Shown in pieces: positions 8,765 through 17,978 of a DNA stretch of 64,000 nt. Each line of letters opens with the position of its first letter. The first letter of the stretch is position 1. This stretch comes from Neptunicoccus cionae (lineage in GTDB: Bacteria; Pseudomonadota; Alphaproteobacteria; Rhodobacterales; Rhodobacteraceae). Location of the stretch: positions 496,001 to 560,000 of the forward strand of contig NZ_BMKA01000003.1 of assembly GCF_014643735.1 (NCBI RefSeq), in the 5' to 3' direction. Made by a program: the position numbers and the translations under genes. The notes beneath the pieces were generated by a model that ran no database searches, was not told where the DNA came from, and saw only the letters and a list, made by a program, of their open reading frames with translations.

Positions 8765-9922
8765 CTAAAACCCTTTCTGCGCGGCTTCTCCCGCTCTCAC
8801 ACGCGCGATTGCATCTGCGTCAATCACGTCTTTTATGCTGAGTGTATCATTGCCAGCCACATCTGTCTGCGCCAGTACAGCGCGAACCACACGGGCCATG
8901 TCAAGAAACCCGATCTTGCGGGCAAGAAACAGATCCAGCGCGGCTTCTTTGGCCGCATTAAACGCCGCCCCAGCCAGTCCGCCCATCTGCATGGTTTGGG
9001 TGGCGAGTTCGAGCGCCGGAAACTGTGCCGGATCAGGATGCTGAAAGCTGAGCGCACCAAGTGCGCCAAAATCCAACCGCTCTAGCGGGAGGTCAACGCG
9101 GTCCGGCCAGTTCAGCGCAAAGCCGATCGGTCCGCGCATATCCGCCGGCCCCAGATGCGCCATTATCGCACCGTCCGCAAAGCCGACCATCGAATGAATG
9201 ATGGATTGCGGGTGGATGATCACTTCGATCTGTTCGGGCGTCACATCAAACAGCGCGTGGGTTTCCAGAACCTCCATCGCCTTGTTGAACATGGACGCAC
9301 TGTCGATGGAAATTCGCTGCCCCATATCCCAGTTCGGATGGGCCATCGCCTGTTCCGGTGTCGCCGTTTCCAGCGCCTTGGGATCGGAATGCAAGAACGG
9401 CCCGCCAGACGCTGTAAGGATGATCCGCTCGACCTCTTTGTCCGCACCACCGATGCACTGAAAGATTGCGGAATGTTCGCTGTCTACAGGCAAAAGCAGC
9501 GTGCCATTGTCCGCGCAAACCTTGGTCAACAAGGCCCCCCCACAAACGAGGCTCTCTTTATTTGCCAGCGCCAGCGTCTTCGTGTTGTGGGCAATCGCCA
9601 GACTGATCTCCAGACCGGCAAAGCCCACGACGGAAGACATCGCCCAATCCACAGGAATGGCGGCGGCTTCTAGCACGGCATCGCGTCCGGCGCTGGCTTT
9701 AATGCCACTGCCTGCCAAAGCATCCTGTAATGCGGGCAGCAATTCGGCCTGCGCGATAACGGCATGTTCGGCGCGCAATTCCCGTGCTTGTTTGGCCAGC
9801 AGTGCCACATTGGCCCCACCGCTGAGCGCGACGACCTGAAAATCTTCGGGTTTGCGGGCAATCAGATCAAGGGTGTTCTGCCCGACCGATCCTGTCGCCC
9901 CGAAAACGGAAACGCGGCGCAT
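8765..9922 (-). CDS. dxr: 1-deoxy-D-xylulose 5-phosphate reductoisomerase
   Basis: A 385-residue enzyme of the non-mevalonate isoprenoid pathway; it rearranges and reduces DXP to MEP with NADPH. The N-terminal FGATGSVGQNTLDLI is the nucleotide-binding loop. NKESLVCGG, the DSEHSAIFQC stretch and ILTASGGPF are catalytic and metal-site motifs, and LNWPDRVDLPLERLDF near residue 270 is a family signature. The start codon overlaps the cdsA stop by one base. The isoprenoid units feed UppS, encoded two genes upstream. Confidence 0.96.
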   Translation of the reverse strand: MRRVSVFGATGSVGQNTLDLIARKPEDFQVVALSGGANVALLAKQARELRAEHAVIAQAELLPALQDALAGSGIKASAGRDAVLEAAAIPVDWAMSSVVGFAGLEISLAIAHNTKTLALANKESLVCGGALLTKVCADNGTLLLPVDSEHSAIFQCIGGADKEVERIILTASGGPFLHSDPKALETATPEQAMAHPNWDMGQRISIDSASMFNKAMEVLETHALFDVTPEQIEVIIHPQSIIHSMVGFADGAIMAHLGPADMRGPIGFALNWPDRVDLPLERLDFGALGALSFQHPDPAQFPALELATQTMQMGGLAGAAFNAAKEAALDLFLARKIGFLDMARVVRAVLAQTDVAGNDTLSIKDVIDADAIARVRAGEAAQKGF

Positions 9923-10710
9923 CAGCCTAGCCCCAATGCTCCGGCACCGCCAAGGGCAAGCACCAGACCAAGCGCGCAGGCCGCGCCGATTGTTCCGTCA
10001 AACCGGTCCCAAAGCCCGCCGTGTCCGGGGATAAGATTACTTGAGTCTTTAACCCCTGCCCGCCGCTTCATAGCGGATTCCAGAAGATCCCCGATTTGCG
10101 CGGCAATCGCCACGACAACGGACAGAAGAATTATACCAGCGCCGCCCAGACCGGACAAATAGGCCAGCCCCCCAACCAGCGCCGCAAGAACCCAGCCGCC
10201 AACCGTACCGGACCATGTTTTCTTCGGGCTGATCCGTGGCAGGATTTTCGGCCCGCCAATCATCTTGCCTGCAAAGTAGCCGCCAACATCGCTTGCAACG
10301 ACAACCACCAACAGCCACAACGTCCAGCCGATGCCAAAGTCACTGCGCAAAATCTGAAGCGTGTAACAGCCAACTGTGATAGCTACCGCAGCCAGCAGCA
10401 CCGCCACAGGACGGTTGTGGCCAAGAAACACCGCACCAAGCAGCAGAACCGCCAGCACCACAGCCCAAAGCACCGGCAGGAACATGGCCGCCAGCACCAC
10501 GGCCGCCAGCAACAGGCCAAAAACGTAGTTAATCAAAACAGGGCTAGCGTGCATCCGGCTGGTTTCCCAGCCCAAAAGACCGGCAGCGATCACCAAGAGC
10601 ACCCCGAAGGCATCGCCCCCGACCCAGACCAGCGCCAGACCGACAAAAACCAGCGCCAGCGCAGAGATAATCCGCGTGCGCAGGTCCGAAAAATCCGCGC
10701 CGGATTTCAT
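9922..10710 (-). CDS. cdsA: Phosphatidate cytidylyltransferase
   Basis: A 262-residue integral membrane enzyme that makes CDP-diacylglycerol from phosphatidate and CTP, the branch point for membrane phospholipids. Most of the chain is hydrophobic, with seven or eight likely membrane segments. The CDS signature is clear at the C-terminal end: SAMKRRAGVKDSSNLIPGHGG followed by the acidic WDRFDG. KTWSGTVGGW near residue 165 is also characteristic. It overlaps uppS upstream (four bases) and dxr downstream (one base). Confidence 0.95.
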   Translation of the reverse strand: MKSGADFSDLRTRIISALALVFVGLALVWVGGDAFGVLLVIAAGLLGWETSRMHASPVLINYVFGLLLAAVVLAAMFLPVLWAVVLAVLLLGAVFLGHNRPVAVLLAAVAITVGCYTLQILRSDFGIGWTLWLLVVVVASDVGGYFAGKMIGGPKILPRISPKKTWSGTVGGWVLAALVGGLAYLSGLGGAGIILLSVVVAIAAQIGDLLESAMKRRAGVKDSSNLIPGHGGLWDRFDGTIGAACALGLVLALGGAGALGLG

Positions 10711-11435
10711 TTCGCGACAGCCGCGCCGAAACGGCGGTCTCTGGAACGGAACTGGTTAAGGGTTTTGACCAACTCGGCCACAGTAAAATCGGGCCATGCG
10801 GTTTCGGTAAAGACGTATTCTGCATAGCAAGCCTGCCACGGCAGAAAGTTAGAGGTCCGACACTCACCCGAGGTACGGATAATCAGATCAGGGTCCGGCA
10901 GGTCTGATGTGTCCAGAAAGTTGCCGATCATTTGCTCTGTAACATCCGCAGGGTCAATCATCCCCATCTTCGCCGCTTTGGCGATCCGACCGACAGCGCG
11001 GGTGATTTCATCCCGCCCGCCATAGTTCAGCGCGATGGTCAGTTTCAATCCGGTGTTGGTTTCCGTCAGCTTTTCCAGCTCGTCCATGAGAGAGCGCAGC
11101 TTGCGGTCAAGCGGCTTGCGGTCCCCGATAAAGCGCACGCGCACATTATCATCGTCAAGGGTAGCAGCTTCACCGCGGATGTAGCGTTTAAACAGGTTCA
11201 TCAGCCCCGTAACTTCCCGTTCGGAGCGCTTCCAGTTTTCAGTAGAGAACGCAAAAACGGTCAGAAAACCGATGCCGTAATCAGGTGCCGCGCGCACCAC
11301 TTCGCGCACACGGTCCACCCCTTTAACATGGCCTTTCAGCCGCTCCAGCCCACGCGCGGTTGCCCAGCGCCCGTTGCCATCCATAATTACCGCAACGTGA
11401 TCCGCTTGGGCCACAGGGTCTGTTTTCTGCATCAT
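10707..11435 (-). CDS. uppS: Polyprenyl diphosphate synthase (undecaprenyl type)
   Basis: A 242-residue cis-prenyltransferase that builds the C55 lipid carrier for peptidoglycan and polysaccharide. The catalytic motif HVAVIMDGNGRWATARG is near residue 18, with LTVFAFSTENWKR in the middle and DLIIRTSGECRTSNFLPW in the C-terminal part, all canonical. The last of these reads GECRTSNF where the commonest form is GEQRLSNF, a conservative variation. Two ATG codons are adjacent at 11435 and 11432; either may be used. The stop overlaps the cdsA start. Confidence 0.95.
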   Translation of the reverse strand: MMQKTDPVAQADHVAVIMDGNGRWATARGLERLKGHVKGVDRVREVVRAAPDYGIGFLTVFAFSTENWKRSEREVTGLMNLFKRYIRGEAATLDDDNVRVRFIGDRKPLDRKLRSLMDELEKLTETNTGLKLTIALNYGGRDEITRAVGRIAKAAKMGMIDPADVTEQMIGNFLDTSDLPDPDLIIRTSGECRTSNFLPWQACYAEYVFTETAWPDFTVAELVKTLNQFRSRDRRFGAAVAK

Positions 11436-11479
11436 TTGCCTGCCATATCAGACCTTACCTGCGCACCGGCGGGACCGGT

Positions 11480-12043
11480 TTACACCTGCATGATCTCTGC
11501 TTGTTTGGCTTCAAGAGCCTTATCAATATTTTCAATTGCCGTATCGGTCATTGTCTGGATTTCTTCAGACCAGATTTTCTGGTCATCTTCACCCATGCCG
11601 TTATTTTTCGCTTTCTTGACCTGATCCATACCATCGCGGCGCACATTTCGTACAGCCACACGTGCCTGTTCGGCGTAATTGCCAGCCACTTTGGCGAGAT
11701 CCTGCCGACGCTCTTCGTTGAGCTCGGGGATCGGCAGACGGATGGTCATGCCATCGCCCACAGGGTTGATCCCAAGGCCGGAGTTGCGGATCGCTTTTTC
11801 TACAGCGCCGATCAGGCCCTTATCCCAAACAGTCACAGTGATCATGCGGGGTTCGGGAACATTCACAGTGCCGCATTGGTTCAACGGCATCATAGCCCCA
11901 TAAGCATCCACCATCACCGGCTCCAGAATAGAGGCCGAAGCCCGTCCGGTGCGCAAAGACGCGAATTCGGTTTTCAGCGCAGTCATTGCGCCATCCATGC
12001 GACGCTTCAGGGCGTCTACGTCAATTTCGATATCGTCACTCAT
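11480..12043 (-). CDS. frr: Ribosome recycling factor
   Basis: A 187-residue protein of the usual RRF size. With EF-G it splits the post-termination ribosome. Domain I helices and the domain II segment [21 protein letters not shown] are easy to recognise, as are [18 protein letters not shown] and the C-terminal [19 protein letters not shown]. It is preceded by pyrH (23-base gap), the common bacterial order, and followed by uppS (44-base gap), so it probably belongs to the same long transcript. Confidence 0.97.
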   Translation of the reverse strand: MSDDIEIDVDALKRRMDGAMTALKTEFASLRTGRASASILEPVMVDAYGAMMPLNQCGTVNVPEPRMITVTVWDKGLIGAVEKAIRNSGLGINPVGDGMTIRLPIPELNEERRQDLAKVAGNYAEQARVAVRNVRRDGMDQVKKAKNNGMGEDDQKIWSEEIQTMTDTAIENIDKALEAKQAEIMQV

Positions 12044-12066
12044 AGCTCTGTCTCCAAGCGCGGGTC

Positions 12067-12801
12067 TCAGCCCACTTTCGTATATGTGCCTTCGCCGCGC
12101 AAAATACCGGCAAAGCCGCCGGGTTCATCCAGCGAGAACACCACAATCGGCTTGTGGTTGTCCCGCGCCAGCGCAATCGCCGAGGCGTCCATGACCTTCA
12201 GATGCTTTTGCAGCACTTCGTCATAAGATACTTCATCATAGCGCACTGCATCCGAATGTATATTGGGATCCTTGTCGTACACACCGTCTACCTGAGTGCC
12301 CTTGAAAATCGCCTCGCAGGACATTTCATTGGCCCGCAAGGTCGCGGCTGTATCGGTGGTGAAATACGGGTTGCCGGTGCCTGCTGCGAAAACGCAGACC
12401 CGTTTCTTTTCCAGATGGCGCACAGCACGGCGGCGGATATAGGGTTCGCAAACCTGATCCATCGGGATCGCACTGATCACACGGGTGAACACCCCGAGAC
12501 TTTCTAGTGCGCCCTGCATCGCCAGCGCGTTCATAACGGTCGCGAGCATACCCATATAGTCGGCGGTGGTCCGCTCCATGCCCTGCGCACTGCCCTGAAG
12601 GCCGCGAAAGATGTTGCCCCCACCGATTACCAGACAGATCTCAACCCCGAGATCGTGGACAGATTTGATTTCTAGGGCAATTCTCTCGACGGTGGGGGGA
12701 TGCAATCCGAACCCCTGATCGCCCATCAACGCCTCGCCGGAAATTTTCAGAAGGACACGTTTGTATGTCGGTTTCTGCTCGTCATGCGATGCGTCAGCCA
12801 T
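12067..12801 (-). CDS. pyrH: Uridylate kinase
   Basis: A 244-residue hexameric UMP kinase of the amino-acid-kinase fold. The N-terminal [20 protein letters not shown] and the glycine-rich [11 protein letters not shown] are diagnostic; [20 protein letters not shown] lies in the second half. The frame stays open upstream to 13020, but that part runs into the divergent miaA gene and is not PyrH-like. The ATG at 12801 is chosen because it follows a GAGGA ribosome site by seven bases and gives the family length. The 131 bases to the miaA start hold divergent promoters. rpsB and tsf, often upstream, are not present here. Confidence 0.95.
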   Translation of the reverse strand: MADASHDEQKPTYKRVLLKISGEALMGDQGFGLHPPTVERIALEIKSVHDLGVEICLVIGGGNIFRGLQGSAQGMERTTADYMGMLATVMNALAMQGALESLGVFTRVISAIPMDQVCEPYIRRRAVRHLEKKRVCVFAAGTGNPYFTTDTAATLRANEMSCEAIFKGTQVDGVYDKDPNIHSDAVRYDEVSYDEVLQKHLKVMDASAIALARDNHKPIVVFSLDEPGGFAGILRGEGTYTKVG

Positions 12802-12932
12802 GCGCGATTCCTCGATTTTTGTGCTTCGGCGCAAACTGTCCCAAAATCGCGCGTGATTCAATGGCAAATTGCGCCCTGATCCCCTAGAAGAACTCCCGAA
12901 CCCGACCATTAGACAGCGATGTTGCGAAAGAT

Positions 12933-13865
12933 ATGACACAAAGCGATGCACCGATCCTGATTGCAGGCCCGACAGCTTCTGGCAAATCCGCACTGGCCCT
13001 GCGTCTGGCGGCGCTGACAAATGGCTGTGTGATCAACGCGGATGCGCTTCAGGTTTATAGCTGCTGGTCGGTTTTGTCCGCCCGCCCCGACGAAAGCGAG
13101 ACGCGTCAGGCACCCCATCGCCTGTACGGGCATGTCGGGAAATACGACAGCTATTCCACCGGACACTGGCTGCGGCAGGTGGAAACCTGTCTGACAGAGG
13201 CGAAATCCGAGGGGTTGCGGCCGATCATCATAGGGGGCACCGGATTGTACTTTGGTGCGCTGACACAAGGGCTCGCCCCGATCCCGCCGGTGCCAGATGA
13301 CATCCGCGCGGCTGGAAATGCGCTACGGCTGGGCGCGGGAAAAGACGGGTTTCTGGCTGATCTGGAACGGGAAGACCCTGAAACACTGTCCGGTATCGAC
13401 GCCAACAATCCCGCACGCCTGCAACGGGCTTGGGAGGTTCTGCGCACCACCGGCAAGGGTTTATCCCGCTGGCAGGCCGACACGCCGCCCCCGTTGGTTG
13501 ATCCGGCCAAGGCAGTACGCCTGCACCTTGATGCAGACCGCGACTGGCTGGCCGAACGGATCGAGCGGCGTTTCGATCTGATGATGGATCACGGCGCACT
13601 GGAAGAGGTGGAAGCCTATATCGCTGATGGCTGGGATGCGACGTTACCATCTGCGCAGGCAATCGGGGCGAAAGAGCTGGTTGCATATCTGCGCGATGAG
13701 CTTGATCTGCCAACGGCCATAGACCTCGCCAAGGTGCAGACCCGCCAGTATGCGAAACGCCAGCGCACGTGGTTTCGCAACAGGATGCGTGACTGGACGC
13801 GACTTGACCCGCAAAAAGAGGTTACGGAACAAACGCTTGAGAAATTGGCCTCAACCTTTTCTTGA
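12933..13865 (+). CDS. miaA: tRNA dimethylallyltransferase
   Basis: A 310-residue enzyme that adds a dimethylallyl group to A37 of tRNAs reading codons that start with U. The P-loop [15 protein letters not shown] begins near residue 11, the substrate-binding [11 protein letters not shown] follows, and [14 protein letters not shown] is the family motif near residue 97. [16 protein letters not shown] near the C-terminus is the usual tRNA-contact helix. Length is normal. It is divergent from pyrH; no strong ribosome site is seen immediately upstream of the ATG. Confidence 0.95.
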   Translation: MTQSDAPILIAGPTASGKSALALRLAALTNGCVINADALQVYSCWSVLSARPDESETRQAPHRLYGHVGKYDSYSTGHWLRQVETCLTEAKSEGLRPIIIGGTGLYFGALTQGLAPIPPVPDDIRAAGNALRLGAGKDGFLADLEREDPETLSGIDANNPARLQRAWEVLRTTGKGLSRWQADTPPPLVDPAKAVRLHLDADRDWLAERIERRFDLMMDHGALEEVEAYIADGWDATLPSAQAIGAKELVAYLRDELDLPTAIDLAKVQTRQYAKRQRTWFRNRMRDWTRLDPQKEVTEQTLEKLASTFS

Positions 13866-13943
13866 TTCGATTCGCTGTTTGCGCTTTAGTGAGGATATAC
13901 CCGATTTCTTTTTTCTAAGTTCGACGCCTAAAGCGAGCCCATT

Positions 13944-14762
13944 ATGGATGACGATTCTCCAACACTGATCCGCGACACAGAGCAACGGGTCTTTGTCGGC
14001 TCGCTTGCGGGAACGCTGCGCTCCAGCCACCCTGAACTCCGGCTCGATAGTGTGAACGGCCTGCACAAGTTCTTCTGGATTTCCAAAGGCAACGGGCGGT
14101 GTATGATCAACGGGGTCACACGGTCTTTTGGGCCTAACACGGTTATCTTTATTCCCCATGATGTCCCCCACCGGCTGGAACTGTCTTCCAATGTTTATGG
14201 TGTGGTGGTCACGGTTGATCCCAATGTGGCTGTTGTGCTGCCCGACCACTCCGTTTTCATGCCAATCCTGAACCTGATGGACCAGAAACAGATTGCCAAC
14301 CGGTTTGACCGTATCTCGGCTGAATTCAACACAACTGGCATCGGGCGCAATCTGGCGGTGGAATATCTGGTCGGTCTGCTGTCGGTGCATCTGGCCCGCA
14401 TGGCGCAAAAACACTTTAAGGAACCCCAAACAAACGCGGCCCAGCGCCTGATGGAAGCTTTCGTCAATATGCTGGAAAAGGACTACCGCACCGGGCGCAC
14501 TCTGGCAGAATACGCCAAGGTTTTGGGTGTAACGCCGACGCACCTGACGCGGGTGTGTCAGCAGGTGAACGGAAAATCAGCCTCGCGGTTGATACAGGAA
14601 CGTGTGCTCGCCGAAGCCCGTATGATGCTGAGCAATACAGACCATAAAATTCTGGAAATCTCCAACCAGCTCGGCTTTTCTTCGCCAGCATATTTCACGC
14701 GATTGTTTTCTGCCAAACAGGGACAAAGCCCGAAGGCTTACCGACAGACCGCGCAGAAGTAA
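13944..14762 (+). CDS. AraC-family transcriptional regulator
   Basis: A 272-residue regulator. The N-terminal half (to about residue 150) has the cupin-like beta-rich pattern of an effector domain (FWISKGNGRCMINGVTRSFG). The C-terminal 100 residues hold two helix-turn-helix units: LAEYAKVLGVTPTHLTRVCQ and the second, ILEISNQLGFSSPAYFTRLF, which matches the AraC signature. It lies 300 bases upstream of, and in the same direction as, a peptide-type ABC importer, so regulation of that importer is the natural guess but is inferred from position only. Confidence 0.9.
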   Translation: MDDDSPTLIRDTEQRVFVGSLAGTLRSSHPELRLDSVNGLHKFFWISKGNGRCMINGVTRSFGPNTVIFIPHDVPHRLELSSNVYGVVVTVDPNVAVVLPDHSVFMPILNLMDQKQIANRFDRISAEFNTTGIGRNLAVEYLVGLLSVHLARMAQKHFKEPQTNAAQRLMEAFVNMLEKDYRTGRTLAEYAKVLGVTPTHLTRVCQQVNGKSASRLIQERVLAEARMMLSNTDHKILEISNQLGFSSPAYFTRLFSAKQGQSPKAYRQTAQK

Positions 14763-15063
14763 GCGCGGGCAATCTGCCCTGCAATACTGTCCGCCTCTAA
14801 GCCTGTGGTGAGTTAAATTCACCCAAGCGTGAGTATTCTCGACCAACAATGCCGCAAACGCGACACTCAATGTCGCATTTCACCCCTAAAAAACCACTTA
14901 AAGCGAGTGTCCTGTTCAGGCGGCGGAGGGAAAAAGTAGCACGTCATCCAAAAACAACAGCGCCAAACCGGAGGTGTCCGCCGGGCTTTGGTTTGGGCAA
15001 ACAAGCAAATCGTGCTATACTCAATAAAATCAAAAAAATACCAATTCTATCAGGGAGAAACAT
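14763..15063. other. Intergenic region upstream of ABC importer
   Basis: About 300 bases without a convincing gene. The only element I can name is the promoter candidate near its right end (14993-15021) and a ribosome site (agggag) ahead of the ATG at 15064. It is AT-richer than its surroundings in the last 60 bases. Binding sites for the upstream AraC regulator would be expected here, but I see no obvious repeated operator. Confidence 0.5.
14993..15021 (+). promoter_or_regulatory. Sigma-70-type promoter for the ABC importer
   Basis: TTGGGC (14993-14998) and TATACT (15016-15021) are separated by 17 bases. The -10 element matches the consensus at five of six positions. Transcription would begin about 15028, giving a leader of roughly 35 bases with an agggag ribosome site. 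The weak -35 element would fit a promoter that needs an activator such as the adjacent AraC protein. Confidence 0.5.
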
Positions 15064-16725
15064 ATGAACTCGACACACTCCAGACTGCACCCCGCAGTGG
15101 AAATGTACGCAGAGGAACACAAATCAGGCCTTTTGTCCCGACGGGAATTCCTGTCGCGCGCTACAGCGCTCGGGGCGACGGCCGCCGTTGCTTATTCGTT
15201 GATCGGCACCCCGATGGCAGAGGCGGCTGCACATGGCGCCAAGCCAGCAATGGGTGGTACCATGCGCATCCAGATGACGTGTAAGGCACTGAAAGACCCG
15301 CGGGCCTATGACTGGTCCGAAATCGCCAACTTCACCCGTGGCTGGCTCGAATATCTTGTGCAAATCAACGTCGATGGTTCTTTTGAGGGGCGCTTGCTGG
15401 AAAGCTGGGAAGCCAATGAGGACGCGACCGAGATTACGCTGAACGTGCGTAAGGGCGTAAAGTGGAACAATGGCGACGATTTCACAGCCGAAGACGTGGC
15501 CCGCAACATCCGTGGTTGGTGTGACAAGGCTATGGAAGGCAACTCTATGGCCGGTCGTATGGCCACATTGATTGGCGAAGACGGCACGGCTGCCGAAGGC
15601 GCGATCAACGTTGTGGATACGCATACCGTGGTTCTGAAACCGTCCGACCCTGACATTACCCTGATACCGGGCATGGCCGACTATCCTGCGGCGATTGTCC
15701 ATTCGTCCCACGATGCGGATAACATGCTGGGTAACCCGATCGGCACCGGCCCCTACATCCCTGAATCCTTTGAAGCAGGTGTCAAAGGTGTGGTTGTGCG
15801 CAACGAAGATCACACATGGTGGGATGCAGAGGAAAACGGCCCTTATGCAGACCGGATCGAATACATCGACTTTGGCACAGAACCCGCCGCTTGGGTCGCT
15901 GGGGCTGAATCCGAGGAATACGATATTGGCTACCGCACAGATGGCGAATATATCGAAATCTTTGAGACGCTTGAAGGCTGGACCCGCTCCACAACTGTAA
16001 CCGCCAACACGATTGTCGGGCGCTGCAACCAAGTGGCCGAGGTGGACGGCATGGTTCCTTACAAAGACAAACGTGTGCGTAAGGCACTGGCAATGGCCGT
16101 CGACAATGCGGTTGTGCTGGAACTGGGCTTTGCTAACAACGGTGAGGTTGCTGCGAACCATCAGGTGGCACCGATCCATCCGGAATATGCGGATATTGGT
16201 CCTCACAAACATGACCCCGAAGGTGCAAAGGCCCTGATGGAAGAAGCCGGAATGGCCGATTTCGAGCATGAGCTTATTTCCCTTGATAGTGACTGGCGCA
16301 AGGATTCCACCGATGCCATCGGTGACCAGATCCGCCAGGCCGGCATTAAGATCAAACGGACCGTGCTGCCGGGCTCAACCTTTTGGAATGACTGGGCAAA
16401 GTATCCGTTTTCAACCACCAACTGGAACCAGCGTCCGCTGGGTATTCAGGTGCTTGCCCTTGCCTTCCGCTCCGGTGAAGCTTGGAACGAAAGCGCCTAT
16501 GCCAACCCCGAGTTCGACGCCGCAGTGACAGAAGCAATGGCGATTGCGGACGCGGACCAGCGCCGCGAGGTCATGGCCCGTCTGGAACAAATGCTGGTCG
16601 ATGACGGCGTTATGATCCAGCCCTACTGGCAAAGCGTGAACCGTTTCTACCGCGACGGTGTGGTGGGCGCAGAAATGCACCCCTCGTTTGAGATCCACGT
16701 TCACAAGCTCGGGTTTGCCGCCTGA
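15064..16725 (+). CDS. ABC transporter substrate-binding protein, family 5 (peptide type)
   Basis: A 553-residue extracytoplasmic solute receptor of the DppA/OppA family. The N-terminus has a twin-arginine signal ([18 protein letters not shown], residues about 25-42), so export is probably by Tat in the folded state. The mature part contains [20 protein letters not shown] and [13 protein letters not shown], typical of the SBP_bac_5 domain. A terminator follows directly, separating this gene from the two permeases and the ATPase. The substrate could be a peptide, opine, or other small amide or glycoside; nothing in the sequence decides it. Confidence 0.9.
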   Translation: MNSTHSRLHPAVEMYAEEHKSGLLSRREFLSRATALGATAAVAYSLIGTPMAEAAAHGAKPAMGGTMRIQMTCKALKDPRAYDWSEIANFTRGWLEYLVQINVDGSFEGRLLESWEANEDATEITLNVRKGVKWNNGDDFTAEDVARNIRGWCDKAMEGNSMAGRMATLIGEDGTAAEGAINVVDTHTVVLKPSDPDITLIPGMADYPAAIVHSSHDADNMLGNPIGTGPYIPESFEAGVKGVVVRNEDHTWWDAEENGPYADRIEYIDFGTEPAAWVAGAESEEYDIGYRTDGEYIEIFETLEGWTRSTTVTANTIVGRCNQVAEVDGMVPYKDKRVRKALAMAVDNAVVLELGFANNGEVAANHQVAPIHPEYADIGPHKHDPEGAKALMEEAGMADFEHELISLDSDWRKDSTDAIGDQIRQAGIKIKRTVLPGSTFWNDWAKYPFSTTNWNQRPLGIQVLALAFRSGEAWNESAYANPEFDAAVTEAMAIADADQRREVMARLEQMLVDDGVMIQPYWQSVNRFYRDGVVGAEMHPSFEIHVHKLGFAA

Positions 16726-16733
16726 TGCGAAAC

Positions 16734-16770
16734 GACGAAAGGCCAGAGCACTCCTCTGGCCTTTTTCGTC
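16734..16770 (+). terminator. Rho-independent terminator after the binding-protein gene
   Basis: A perfect inverted repeat (gacgaaaggccagag / ctctggcc with flanking tttttcgtc) forms a stem of at least 11 base pairs with a five-base loop, followed by a run of T. It lies ten bases after the stop of the substrate-binding gene and 110 bases before the first permease, so it probably reduces read-through and keeps the binding protein in excess. Confidence 0.8.
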
Positions 16771-16880
16771 AATCCTCACAGTTGTCTGACGACCAACCAA
16801 AAAACCAAAGGCGCGGGCCTTGCTGATATCCGGTTCAAACGGAACACGCAGGACCACGCGGCCAAACGACAGGGAAATTT

Positions 16881-17963
16881 ATGGGAAGATTTATCCTCCG
16901 GCGAACAGGGGTCATGATACTGACTGCCCTGTGCCTGACTTTCATCGTGTTTTTCATGACAAACCTCCACCCGAACCTTGAAAAACTGGCGAAAACCGAA
17001 GGCAACATGCGAATGACCGACGAACAGGTCGAAAGCTGGTTGGTGAACCGAGGATATACCCAGAATGTCTTTGTTAAGTACGGTCAATGGCTTGGCGTGA
17101 TGCCTTCCCCCCGCTTTGAAGTGGGCGAAGACGTTTACACTCGCTGCTCCCGCCCCGGTGTTGCGCTGGAAGATACCGGACGCTTTTGCGGTGTGCTGCA
17201 AGGGAATTTCGGATTTTCAACGGTGTTCAAGGGCGAGGTTTCAGATATCATCGCCAAACGCTTGTCCCTTACAGGATGGTTGATGCTGTTCGTGCTGATT
17301 GTCATGGTGCCCATGGCACTGATCATCGGGATACTGGCGGGGATGCGGGAAGGCTCTCGCACGGACCGGTCGCTCTCTACATTTGCAATTGCGACCACGG
17401 CGACGCCGGAATACGTGTCCGGTGTGATCTTTGTGGTGCTGTTTGCATCCTCGCGCACCGGCCTTTCGCCGATCCTGTACGAATGGGGCTGGATCGAAAA
17501 GAAAACCATGTTCAAAGGGCTGGCATCGACCGCCGCCAATGACATTACATTTGCCAACTTCACCCTGCCAGTCATGGCACTGGCGCTCTACGGCGTGGGC
17601 TATATCGCGCGAATGACGCGGGCTTCCATGGCCGAGGTGATGACCGCACAATATATCCGTACCGCGCGCTTGAAGGGTGTCAGCTTTCGCAACATCGTCA
17701 TGAAACACGCGCTGCGCAATGCGCTGATTGCACCGTTTACGGTGATCATGCTGCAAATCCCGTGGCTGCTGACCGGCGTTGTCATCGTCGAGACGCTGTT
17801 CAACTACAAAGGCTTTGGTTGGACGCTGGTTCAGGCCGCTGGCAACAACGATATCGAACTGTTGCTCGGGGTCTCTGTGGTGGCTGTGCTGGTGGTGCTG
17901 GTAACGCAGCTTATATCCGACATCGGCTATGTATTTCTCAACCCGCGCATCCGCGTAAGCTAA
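16881..17963 (+). CDS. ABC transporter permease, DppB type
   Basis: A 360-residue inner-membrane permease. The N-terminal FILRRTGVMILTALCLTFIVFF is the standard first segment of DppB-like proteins, and the EAA-loop region is TARLKGVSFRNIVMKHALRNA in the C-terminal third. About six membrane helices are visible. The periplasmic loop after helix 1 is long (residues about 30-120) and contains two cysteines (YTRCSRPG and GRFCGVLQG), which could form a disulfide. It pairs with the next permease, 15 bases downstream. Confidence 0.9.
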   Translation: MGRFILRRTGVMILTALCLTFIVFFMTNLHPNLEKLAKTEGNMRMTDEQVESWLVNRGYTQNVFVKYGQWLGVMPSPRFEVGEDVYTRCSRPGVALEDTGRFCGVLQGNFGFSTVFKGEVSDIIAKRLSLTGWLMLFVLIVMVPMALIIGILAGMREGSRTDRSLSTFAIATTATPEYVSGVIFVVLFASSRTGLSPILYEWGWIEKKTMFKGLASTAANDITFANFTLPVMALALYGVGYIARMTRASMAEVMTAQYIRTARLKGVSFRNIVMKHALRNALIAPFTVIMLQIPWLLTGVVIVETLFNYKGFGWTLVQAAGNNDIELLLGVSVVAVLVVLVTQLISDIGYVFLNPRIRVS

Positions 17964-17978
17964 GGAAGGGACGACATT

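Noticed and set aside
15124-16269. Leftward 381-codon open frame
   Set aside because: Antisense to the binding-protein gene; no recognisable domain and no ribosome site. High G+C at third positions keeps this frame open.
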